A stretch of 64,000 nt of DNA from Bordetella genomosp. 13 (GTDB taxonomy: Bacteria > Pseudomonadota > Gammaproteobacteria > Burkholderiales > Burkholderiaceae_B), in the NCBI RefSeq assembly GCF_007679965.1, contig NZ_VEHL01000007.1, positions 1-64,000 on the forward strand. The letters run 5' to 3'. Both the position numbers and the translations under genes were made by a program. The stretch's first letter is position 1, and every line of letters begins with the position of its first letter. Positions 18,360 to 25,526 of this stretch are shown one piece after another. The notes under the pieces were generated by a model that was not told where the DNA came from, searched no databases, and saw only the letters and a list, made by a program, of their open reading frames with translations.

Positions 18360-19007
18360 TTAGAGGAACCAGGTGACGACCGTGCGGCCCAGCGCCAGCA
18401 GCGGTCCCAGCACCACCCACAGCGAGCCGGTGGCCAGCAGCACCAGCACGATGACCAGGCCGTAGGGCTCGAGCCGGCCGTACTGGTACGCGGCCCGGTG
18501 CGGCAGCAGGCTGTAGACGATGCGACCGCCGTCCAGCGGCGGCACGGGCAGCAGGTTCAGCGCCATCAGCGCCAGGTTGACGTTGACGCCGGCCATGGCC
18601 ATCTCGAACCAGAAGCCCTCCTGCGTGCCGCTTTCCAGGTAGCCGCGCAGCGCGAAGGTCCACAGCAGCGCCATGACCATGTTGGCCGCCGGGCCGGCCA
18701 GCGCCACCCACAGCATGTCTTTCTTGGGCCGGCGCAGGCGCCCGAAATCGACCGGTACGGGCTTGGCCCAGCCGAACAGCAGCCCGGCCCCGCCCATCAG
18801 CTTGGAGGTCAGCAGGATCAGCGCCGGCACCAGCAGCGTGCCGATGGGATCGATGTGGCGAGCGGGGTTCAGGCTGACGCGCCCGGCCTGGTAGGCCGTG
18901 GGATCGCCGAACATGCGCGCCACGTAGCCGTGGGCGGCTTCGTGCAGGGTGATGGCGAAGATCACCGGGATGGCATAGACCGCGATGGTCTGGATGATGT
19001 CGTTCAT
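18360..19007 (-). CDS. Site-2 protease family metalloprotease
   Basis: A 215-residue membrane protein with four to six spans. The zinc motif HEAAH is at residues 22-26 in the first helix, and the third ligand is in [11 protein letters not shown] (Asp159). This is the short, PDZ-less S2P family (M50) found in many bacteria, which cuts peptide bonds inside or near the membrane. Substrates are unknown. The ATG at 19007 ([10 protein letters not shown]) is preferred to an upstream TTG at 19034. In beta-proteobacteria this gene often sits between a Sua5/YciO gene and dapA or trpS; here it lies between the first two. Confidence 0.88.
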   Translation of the reverse strand: MNDIIQTIAVYAIPVIFAITLHEAAHGYVARMFGDPTAYQAGRVSLNPARHIDPIGTLLVPALILLTSKLMGGAGLLFGWAKPVPVDFGRLRRPKKDMLWVALAGPAANMVMALLWTFALRGYLESGTQEGFWFEMAMAGVNVNLALMALNLLPVPPLDGGRIVYSLLPHRAAYQYGRLEPYGLVIVLVLLATGSLWVVLGPLLALGRTVVTWFL

Positions 19008-19104
19008 GGCGAGCGCGATTGTAGTGCGCGGCAAAGGCAGGCCCGTGACGGCAGCGCCCCGTCGTCGGCGGATGAAGGAAGCGGGCCGGGCGCGGCGCGG
19101 CCCG

Positions 19105-19734
19105 TCAAGCGGCCAGCCCCAGCGTGGTTGGATCGCCCAGCCCGCGCCGCACGATCTCGGGCGCGTCGCCGGTCAGGTCGACCACGGTGGTGGGCGCCTG
19201 CGCGCAGGCGCCGGCATCGACCACCGCGGCCAGCTCGTGCGCGTAGCGGGCGGCGATGTCCTCGGGGTCGTTCAGCGCGTCTTCCTCGCCGCGCGGGATC
19301 AGGGTGGTGGACAGCAGCGGCTCGCCGGCTTCGGCCAGCAGCGCATGCACCACCTTGTGATCGGGCACGCGGATGCCGATGGTCTTGCGCGACGGATGCG
19401 ACACCCGTCGCGGCACTTCGCGCGTGGCCTCGAGAATGAAGGTCCAGGGGCCCGGCGTGGCGGCCTTCAGCAGCCGGTACTGGCGATTGTCGACGCGCGC
19501 CACCTGGCCGATCTCGGCCAGGTCGCCGCACAGCAGCGTCAGGTGATGCCGCTCGTCCAGGCCGCGCAGGCGCCGCAGCGCGTCGGCGGCCGCCTTGTCG
19601 TCCAGGCGGGCGACCAGCGCATAGCTGGAATCGGTGGGCACGGCCAGCAGGCCGCCGTCGCGCAACCACTGCACCGCCTGCTTGATCAGGCGAGGCTGCG
19701 GGTTGTCGGGATGGATGGAAAGAAGCAGGGCCAT
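19105..19734 (-). CDS. Sua5/YciO/YrdC family protein
   Basis: A 209-residue protein of the YrdC-like fold. The N-terminal GGLLAVPTDSSYAL corresponds to the nucleotide-binding PTDTVYGL segment, and LRGLDERHHLTLLCGDL corresponds to the K-R-P-loop region. YrdC/Sua5 enzymes make threonylcarbamoyl-AMP for t6A in tRNA. This protein looks closer to the YciO branch, whose members lack part of the usual K-R-S-N set and have uncertain activity. It is upstream of the site-2 protease gene on the same strand with a 97-base gap. Confidence 0.82.
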   Translation of the reverse strand: MALLLSIHPDNPQPRLIKQAVQWLRDGGLLAVPTDSSYALVARLDDKAAADALRRLRGLDERHHLTLLCGDLAEIGQVARVDNRQYRLLKAATPGPWTFILEATREVPRRVSHPSRKTIGIRVPDHKVVHALLAEAGEPLLSTTLIPRGEEDALNDPEDIAARYAHELAAVVDAGACAQAPTTVVDLTGDAPEIVRRGLGDPTTLGLAA

Positions 19735-19782
19735 GCGATTATCCTAACATCGCCAGGGGGCGATTCCGCCCGGAGATACATC

Positions 19783-20631
19783 ATGCGCATGGACGATTCG
19801 CGGGAAAGCAGCAATATCGAGGACCGCCGTGGCGGCGGGGGCGGAGGCTTCCGGCCGGGACGCGGCAGCATCGGCATCGGCACCATCGTGCTGGCGCTGG
19901 TGGCGGCCTATTTCGGGGTCGATCCCGCCGTGGTGCTGGAAATGGCCGAGGGGCCGTCCGTGCAGCAGCCGCGCCAGGCGCCGGCCAACGACCCGCAGAC
20001 CAAATTCGTGGCGCGCGTGCTGGGCGAGACGGAAGACACCTGGAGCGCCATCTTCCAGCAGCAGGCCGGCCGGCAATACCGGCCGCCCACGCTGGTGCTG
20101 TTCCGCGGCGCCACGCCGACCGCCTGCGGCACGGGCCAGGCCGCCATGGGACCGTTCTACTGTCCCGCCGACAGCAAGGTCTACCTGGACACCGGGTTCT
20201 TCGAAGAGATGTCGCGCAAGCTGGGCGCGCCCGGCGATTTCGCGCAGGCCTACGTCATCGCGCACGAGGTCGGCCACCACGTGCAGCACCTGCTGGGCAC
20301 GGCCGACCAGGTGGCGCAACTGCGCCAGCGCAATCCGGCGCAGGCCAATGCCCTGTCGGTGCGGATGGAGCTGCAGGCGGACTGCTATGCCGGCCTGTGG
20401 GCGCGCAACGCGGACCAGGCCAGGAACATCCTGGAAGACGGCGACATCGAGGAAGGCCTGAATGCCGCCAGCGCCATCGGCGATGACACGCTGCAGCGCC
20501 GCAGCCAGGGCTACGTGGTGCCGGATGCGTTCACGCACGGCAGCTCGGCGCAGCGGGTGCGCTGGTTCAAGCGGGGTTACGACAGCGGGGAACTGCGGCA
20601 GTGCGACACGTTCGGGGCGTCGCGCCTGTAG
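19783..20631 (+). CDS. Neutral zinc metallopeptidase (YpfJ-like)
   Basis: A 282-residue protein of the putative neutral zinc metallopeptidase family. A glycine-rich hydrophilic N-terminus (RRGGGGGGFRPGRG) is followed by one membrane span (about 30-45), so the catalytic domain is probably periplasmic. The zinc motif is HEVGHH (161-166), and the downstream QADCYAGLWA helix carries the likely extra ligand. The start at 19783 fits the GGAG at 19772-19775. E. coli YpfJ is a homologue with no fixed role. The gene is divergent from the Sua5/YciO-like gene. Confidence 0.88.
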   Translation: MRMDDSRESSNIEDRRGGGGGGFRPGRGSIGIGTIVLALVAAYFGVDPAVVLEMAEGPSVQQPRQAPANDPQTKFVARVLGETEDTWSAIFQQQAGRQYRPPTLVLFRGATPTACGTGQAAMGPFYCPADSKVYLDTGFFEEMSRKLGAPGDFAQAYVIAHEVGHHVQHLLGTADQVAQLRQRNPAQANALSVRMELQADCYAGLWARNADQARNILEDGDIEEGLNAASAIGDDTLQRRSQGYVVPDAFTHGSSAQRVRWFKRGYDSGELRQCDTFGASRL

Positions 20632-20701
20632 AAGGGCCGGAGCCGGCGGGTGCAGCCGGCCCAATGTGGCCGGCAGGGTTATCGGGCGGGCGGCGCAGCC
20701 G

Positions 20702-20974
20702 CTAGGACTGCACGCCCATCAGCCCGTCGACGATGTGCTGCCCGTGGCATACGGCCGCATGCACCGCCTCGCGCGGGCTATAGACGAAACCGCCGCTGTC
20801 GAAGCAAGGCACGGGATATTCGTGCCCGGGATCCTGCACCGCGCTGGCCGGAACCACCATGACCGTCGCGGTGAAAATCGGACCGCTGGGCACGTCGGCC
20901 TGTGCGGCAAGGGGACCTCTGACGACCTTGGCCGTCAGGCGATAACCCTTGTAAATCAAATTGTTCTGGTTCAC
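20702..20974 (-). CDS. Small conserved-looking protein, unknown
   Basis: A 90-residue protein. I chose the GTG at 20974 because GAGAGGAC precedes it; the frame continues to 21010 with less plausible residues. It begins VNQNNLIYKGYRLTAKVVRG and ends HIVDGLMGVQS. The opening YKGYRL with a later VDG is like small single-domain proteins of unknown function common in Burkholderiales (DUF6566-like appearance, not verified). There is no signal peptide and two Cys. Codon use resembles its neighbours. Confidence 0.55.
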   Translation of the reverse strand: MNQNNLIYKGYRLTAKVVRGPLAAQADVPSGPIFTATVMVVPASAVQDPGHEYPVPCFDSGGFVYSPREAVHAAVCHGQHIVDGLMGVQS

Positions 20975-21090
20975 TCGGACGTCCTCTCTGATGCCGAGCA
21001 TACCGCGCAATGACCGTCATGGATGTGCGAATGTCGCGGTGCCGCTACAGGGACGGAGCAGTATTTTCCCTGTAGGGCCGCCGAAACAAA

Positions 21091-21288
21091 TCAGTGTTTT
21101 CCGCCGCCGGACTTGTCCAGGTCCTGGGCCTGGCGACGGGTGTCCTCGCCCTTGAACCCGCCGTAGCTGCTCTGCCCCGGATCGGCGCTGCGGCTGCGTA
21201 TCTGCTCGTCCTGGCCCTTCTGGTGGGCGCCGCTGCCGGGCTGCGGACGATGCGTCGAATCGGCTTGCTTGCTGGGATCGTTCTTCAT
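21091..21288 (-). CDS. Small hydrophilic protein, unknown
   Basis: A 65-residue, very hydrophilic protein that starts MKNDPSKQAD after a perfect GGAGGA 6 bases upstream. It is rich in Gly, Gln, Lys, Ser and Asp (GSGAHQKGQDEQ, YGGFKGEDTRRQAQ, DKSGGGKH) and is likely disordered. Such proteins resemble small stress-related KGG-type proteins in composition only. It is divergent from the TonB receptor gene, with 178 bases between the starts. Confidence 0.65.
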   Translation of the reverse strand: MKNDPSKQADSTHRPQPGSGAHQKGQDEQIRSRSADPGQSSYGGFKGEDTRRQAQDLDKSGGGKH

Positions 21289-21400
21289 TGAAAGTCCTCC
21301 GGATTGAGAGCGTTCGTAGCCAGCAATGCGCATGCCTGAGAAAAAAGAAACCGTGCTGCAGGCCCTCTTCTGTTGCGAAGCGGCAACAAAATAGTTGAAC

Positions 21401-21419
21401 GATAATGGTTCGCAATACA
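21401..21419 (+). promoter_or_regulatory. Candidate Fur box
   Basis: GATAATGGTTCGCAATACA matches the 19-bp Fur consensus at 12 of 19 positions, including an intact GATAATG half. It lies 48 bases before the start of a siderophore-type receptor gene, where iron control is expected. Confidence 0.55.
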
Positions 21420-21466
21420 ATCCAGCCGGCTCGCAGCCCTGCGTCGCCTCGCCGCCAGGGCGTTCC

Positions 21467-23593
21467 ATGCACCCTTTTCCCTCGCACCTGCCGTATTCGT
21501 CCACCATGTCCCTGCCCCTATTGCGCGGCGCGCTCGCCGGCGTCGTCCTGCTTCCCCCTGCCCTGGCCATCGCCCAATCGACGGCGCCCATCGCCGAATT
21601 GCCCGCGGTGCAGATCACCGGCGCCGGGGAATCCGACACCTACAACCCGGTCACGCCGCCGCGCGTCGGCAAGTCCTCCGTGCCGTTGTCGGAAACTCCG
21701 CAGTCCATCACCGTCGTGCCGCGCGCGGTGCTCGACAGCCAGCAGGCGCAGACCCTGGCCGACGCCCTGCACAACGTGCCTGGCGTGGTCAGCAACCAGT
21801 TCGGCCGGCGCGGCTGGGACGACCTGATCATCCGCGGCCAGGTCGCCTCGGACTCGCTGTACCTGGACGGCCTGCGCACCGCGGCGTCGAACCGCGTGGC
21901 CGAGCAACTGTACGGACTGGAACAGGTGGAGGTGCTGAAAGGCCCCGCCTCGATGCTGTACGGCCTGGTGCTGCCGGGCGGCCTGGTCAACATGGTCAGC
22001 AAGCGGCCGACGGCCGAGACGTTCGGCAATGCGGACGTCACCGTCGGCAGCCATGACTTGTACCAGGCCACGGTGGACATGGGCACGCCGCTGTCGGACA
22101 GCGGCCGGGCCGCGTTCCGCCTGAACGCGCTGACGATGAACTCGCACGACGCCACCGATCACGTGTGGTTCAAGAACCGTTGGATCGCGCCTTCGCTGTC
22201 GCTGGACCTGGGCTCGCGCACCGACTTCACCCTCCTGGCCAGCTACCAGGAGCGGCGCTACATCCGCCAGCAGGGCCTGCCGCTGGCGGGTTCGGTGCAG
22301 CCCAATCCGCTGGGCGAGATCCCGCGCCACCGCTTCATCGGCGAGCCCGACCAGGATCCCTATCGCGGCTTCCAGACGCGCGTGGGCTATGCGCTGACCC
22401 ACCGCTTCGACAACGGCTGGACGCTGAACCAGAACCTGCGCTGGCAGCAGTTCTCGCTGACGGGCCAACTGGTGGCAAACGGGGCGCTGACCGGCAACCG
22501 GACCCTGCGCCGCACCGTCACCGACCAGGTCTGGGACGGCGACACCTTCACCGTCGACACGAACGCGCAGCGGACCTTCGACACCGGCCTGGGCCGCCAC
22601 ACCGTCACGGTGGGCACGGACTATCTGCGCACGCGCGAGAACGCGCTGTCCTACAACTGCACCGTGGGCACGCTGGACGTCTACCAACCCGTCTACGGCT
22701 CGACGATCCGTTGCCCCGCCAATCCGCGCACCGACAGCGCCACCACGGTGCGCGCGGTCGGCGTCTACGTGCGCGACCAGATCCGCCTCGGCGACCGCTG
22801 GCAGGTGGTGGGCGGCCTGCGCCGCGACGACACGGCCACGTACTCGACGAACCGCCTGAACGATGCGCGCGGCGACAACCCCGCCAGCGCCACCACCGGG
22901 TCGGCCGCGGTGATGTATGAGCTGTTCGACGGCGTGCGCCCGTACGTCAGCTATGCCTCGTCTTTCTATCCCAACAGCGGCGTCGACGTGAACGGCAGCG
23001 TCTTCGATCCCGAGAAGGGGTCGCAGTGGGAAGCCGGCGTCAAGATCGACCTGGACGGCGGCGCCACCGCGCTGACCATCGCGGCCTTCGACCTGCGCCG
23101 CCGCAACGTGCTGCAGTCCGACCCCTTCAACGACGGCTTCAGCATCGCCGTGGGCGAGCAACGCACGCGCGGCGGCGAGATCGGCCTGGTCTCCGACCTG
23201 GGCAACGGCCTGAGCCTGATGGGCGGCTACGCCTACACGGCGGCGGTGATCACCGACGATGGCGGACAGGCGGCGTCGACCGAAGGCGACTGGCTGAACA
23301 ACGTGCCGCGCCACAGCTTCAACGTTACCGCGCGCTTCCGGCCGCGCGGGCAGGCGCTGGGCTGGGAGTTCACGGGCGGCCTGCGCGGCGAAAGCACCCG
23401 TCACGCCTACGGCTACCTGATCCCCGGCTACGTCGTGGCCGATGCCGGCGTGGCCTACAACGCCGAGCACTGGCGCGCCGCGCTGACGGTGCGCAACCTG
23501 TTCGACAAGGACTACTACGCGGGCGGCCTGGCCCAGGCGGTCGCCCTGGGCGATGGCCGCACCGCCATGATGACGCTGGGATACCGGTACTGA
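21467..23593 (+). CDS. TonB-dependent siderophore receptor
   Basis: A 708-residue outer-membrane receptor. The signal peptide ends near residue 37 (PPALAIAQ). The plug domain shows SETPQSITVVPRAVLDSQQAQTLADAL and the typical IRGQVASDSLYLDGLR and VEVLKGPASMLYG. The barrel ends with NLFDKDYYAGG and the terminal aromatic GYRY. This is the FpvA/FhuE/ferrichrome-type group that imports ferric siderophores with energy from TonB. Start: the ATG at 21467 has CAGGG upstream; 21395 and 21506 are alternatives. No TonB, sigma factor or ABC gene is adjacent, so the siderophore cannot be named. Confidence 0.9.
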   Translation: MHPFPSHLPYSSTMSLPLLRGALAGVVLLPPALAIAQSTAPIAELPAVQITGAGESDTYNPVTPPRVGKSSVPLSETPQSITVVPRAVLDSQQAQTLADALHNVPGVVSNQFGRRGWDDLIIRGQVASDSLYLDGLRTAASNRVAEQLYGLEQVEVLKGPASMLYGLVLPGGLVNMVSKRPTAETFGNADVTVGSHDLYQATVDMGTPLSDSGRAAFRLNALTMNSHDATDHVWFKNRWIAPSLSLDLGSRTDFTLLASYQERRYIRQQGLPLAGSVQPNPLGEIPRHRFIGEPDQDPYRGFQTRVGYALTHRFDNGWTLNQNLRWQQFSLTGQLVANGALTGNRTLRRTVTDQVWDGDTFTVDTNAQRTFDTGLGRHTVTVGTDYLRTRENALSYNCTVGTLDVYQPVYGSTIRCPANPRTDSATTVRAVGVYVRDQIRLGDRWQVVGGLRRDDTATYSTNRLNDARGDNPASATTGSAAVMYELFDGVRPYVSYASSFYPNSGVDVNGSVFDPEKGSQWEAGVKIDLDGGATALTIAAFDLRRRNVLQSDPFNDGFSIAVGEQRTRGGEIGLVSDLGNGLSLMGGYAYTAAVITDDGGQAASTEGDWLNNVPRHSFNVTARFRPRGQALGWEFTGGLRGESTRHAYGYLIPGYVVADAGVAYNAEHWRAALTVRNLFDKDYYAGGLAQAVALGDGRTAMMTLGYRY

Positions 23594-23658
23594 ACGCAGC
23601 GGCGGGGGGCCGGGCGGCTCCGGCGGCTTCTTCGCGCGGCTGGCCTGTTCCGTCGAGC

Positions 23659-24441
23659 CTATTCCGTGTAGCGCAGCCAGAGATGCGTACGGCCGGCGAT
23701 GCCCTCTATTACCGCCGCGGCCAGTGCCTGGCGTTCGCGGCCCCGCGCGTTGTACAGGGCGCAGACGTCGTCGGCGACGGCCTCGGCCCGCGCGGCATCC
23801 GGCGGCGCGTCGCGCAACAGGCCCAGGTAGGAAGCGCCGATGCCGATCAGCTCGTAGCCGTGTTCGCGGCAAAAATGGCGGGCCACCGCATAGGTCTGGT
23901 CCGGGCCCAGGTCGCAGGTGAAATAGCCATTGGGAAACGCCGCCAGCGTGTCATAGCTGCAGTCCGCCGGCACCACAAGCGCCGACACAGGCTGGTCCAG
24001 CAGTGCGATGGGATCGTCCTGGAAGCGGGTCCATTCCTCCAGCGCCTGCGCGTCCAGGGTCAGGCCATGCCCGCAGGCGTGCGCGAACGACGCCTGGGCG
24101 GTGAAGCGCGCGAAACCATGCGCGCAGACCAGGAATTCGGCCTTCGTGTCCATGTCGCCCACGTAGGCACCCTCCTGCAGGCATTCCGGCGGAATGCCCG
24201 CGGGGTCCAGTCCGGTGATGTCGACCAGCTCGAAGCGCGCGCGCGCATGGCCGGACGTATAGCAGGCCTGCCGGAAGTCATCCAGCGAGAACAGCGGCTT
24301 GCAGGCGGGGTGGTCCGCGGCGATGCGCCGGTAGGCGGCCATCAGTTCGTCCAGGCTGCCGATGCCGCCGATCCGGTACTCGTCGCACAGGCCGCCCGAC
24401 GGGTTGCCGGGGGTCTTGTTGCCGCGAAATCGCATGTCCAT
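23659..24441 (-). CDS. Protein of unknown function
   Basis: A 260-residue soluble protein that I do not recognise. The start is the ATG at 24441 (MDMRFRG), with AGGA upstream. It has no signal peptide and at least eight Cys, mostly scattered. Distinct stretches are GGLCDEYRIGGIGSLDELM, PLFSLDDFRQACYTSGHARA, GDMDTKAEFLVCAHG and NGYFTCDLGPDQTYAVARHF. The composition and even hydrophobicity suggest one globular cytoplasmic alpha/beta protein. It converges on the TonB receptor gene and is divergent from ku. Confidence 0.6.
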   Translation of the reverse strand: MDMRFRGNKTPGNPSGGLCDEYRIGGIGSLDELMAAYRRIAADHPACKPLFSLDDFRQACYTSGHARARFELVDITGLDPAGIPPECLQEGAYVGDMDTKAEFLVCAHGFARFTAQASFAHACGHGLTLDAQALEEWTRFQDDPIALLDQPVSALVVPADCSYDTLAAFPNGYFTCDLGPDQTYAVARHFCREHGYELIGIGASYLGLLRDAPPDAARAEAVADDVCALYNARGRERQALAAAVIEGIAGRTHLWLRYTE

Positions 24442-24597
24442 CTGGGATGTCCTGGAATGGAGCGGATCGGCCAAGCATAACGTACCGTCGCGGCGCGCAC
24501 GAGCGTCCGGCCCGCCGCGCGGGCACGGGAATTGCTGGCTGAATGTCCCCCATTAAACCTGCCGCCTCGAGCCGGCAGCTTCGATCCTGGAGGTCAT

Positions 24598-25524
24598 ATG
24601 GCCACACGCACCATCTGGAAAGGCGCGATCTCGTTCGGCCTGGTTCACATCCCGGTCGGCCTGCATACGGCCGCCACCGAATCGGGCGTGGATTTCGACT
24701 GGCTGGACAAGCGGTCCATGGATCCGGTGGGCTACAAGCGGATCAACAAGCGCACCGGCAAGGAGATCGACCGCGAGAACATCGTCAAGGGCGTGCAGTA
24801 CGAGAAAGGCGAGTACGTGATCATCTCGCCGGACGAGATCGAACAGGCCTATCCACGCACCACGCAGACCATCGAGATCCAGATGTTCGTGGACGCGGCG
24901 CAAGTGTCGTTCGTGTACCTGGAGCGCCCCTATTACATCGAGCCGATCAACAAGGGCCACAAGGTCTATGCGCTGCTGCGCGACACGCTGGCCAAGAGCG
25001 GCAAGATCGGCATCGCCAAGGTGGTCATCCAGACCAAGCAGCACCTGGCCGCGCTGGTGCCTTCCGGCGACGCGCTGATATTGAACCTGATGCGCTGGGG
25101 CGACGAGGTCAAGCCGCTGTCCGACCTCGATCTGCCCAAGGCCGGCAACAAGGCCATGGCGTCCAGCCCCAGCGAGCTGAAGATGGCGCGCATGCTGATC
25201 GACGACATGTCCGGCGACTGGAATCCGGACGAATTCAAGGACGAGTTCCGCGAGGCCATCATGGGCCTGGTGGACAAGAAGGTGAAGGCCGGCAAGACCA
25301 AGACCGTGATCGAGCCGCAGGAGGAATCGCCGCGCTATGAAGGCGACAACGTCATCGACCTGACCGAGCTGCTGCAGCGCAGCCTGAAGGGCAAGCGCGG
25401 CGCGGCCCCGAGCAAGGCGCCCGCGAAGAAGGCCGCGAAGAAGACGGCTGCGAAGAAGACGTCGTCCAAGACCACCGCGAAGAAGGCTGCGGCCAAGACG
25501 GCACGCGCCCGCAAGGCGGCCTGA
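24598..25524 (+). CDS. ku: Non-homologous end-joining protein Ku
   Basis: A 308-residue bacterial Ku. The core begins MATRTIWKGAISFGLVHIPV and contains ERPYYIEP and YALLRDTLAKSGKIGIAKVV, all diagnostic of the Ku ring that threads onto broken DNA ends. The last 45 residues are a Lys/Ala-rich tail (AKKAAKKTAAKK) like the extended C-terminus of some Ku proteins, which contacts DNA. GGAGG lies 4-8 bases before the ATG. ligD starts 2 bases after the stop, so the two form one repair operon. Confidence 0.96.
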   Translation: MATRTIWKGAISFGLVHIPVGLHTAATESGVDFDWLDKRSMDPVGYKRINKRTGKEIDRENIVKGVQYEKGEYVIISPDEIEQAYPRTTQTIEIQMFVDAAQVSFVYLERPYYIEPINKGHKVYALLRDTLAKSGKIGIAKVVIQTKQHLAALVPSGDALILNLMRWGDEVKPLSDLDLPKAGNKAMASSPSELKMARMLIDDMSGDWNPDEFKDEFREAIMGLVDKKVKAGKTKTVIEPQEESPRYEGDNVIDLTELLQRSLKGKRGAAPSKAPAKKAAKKTAAKKTSSKTTAKKAAAKTARARKAA

Positions 25525-25526
25525 CC

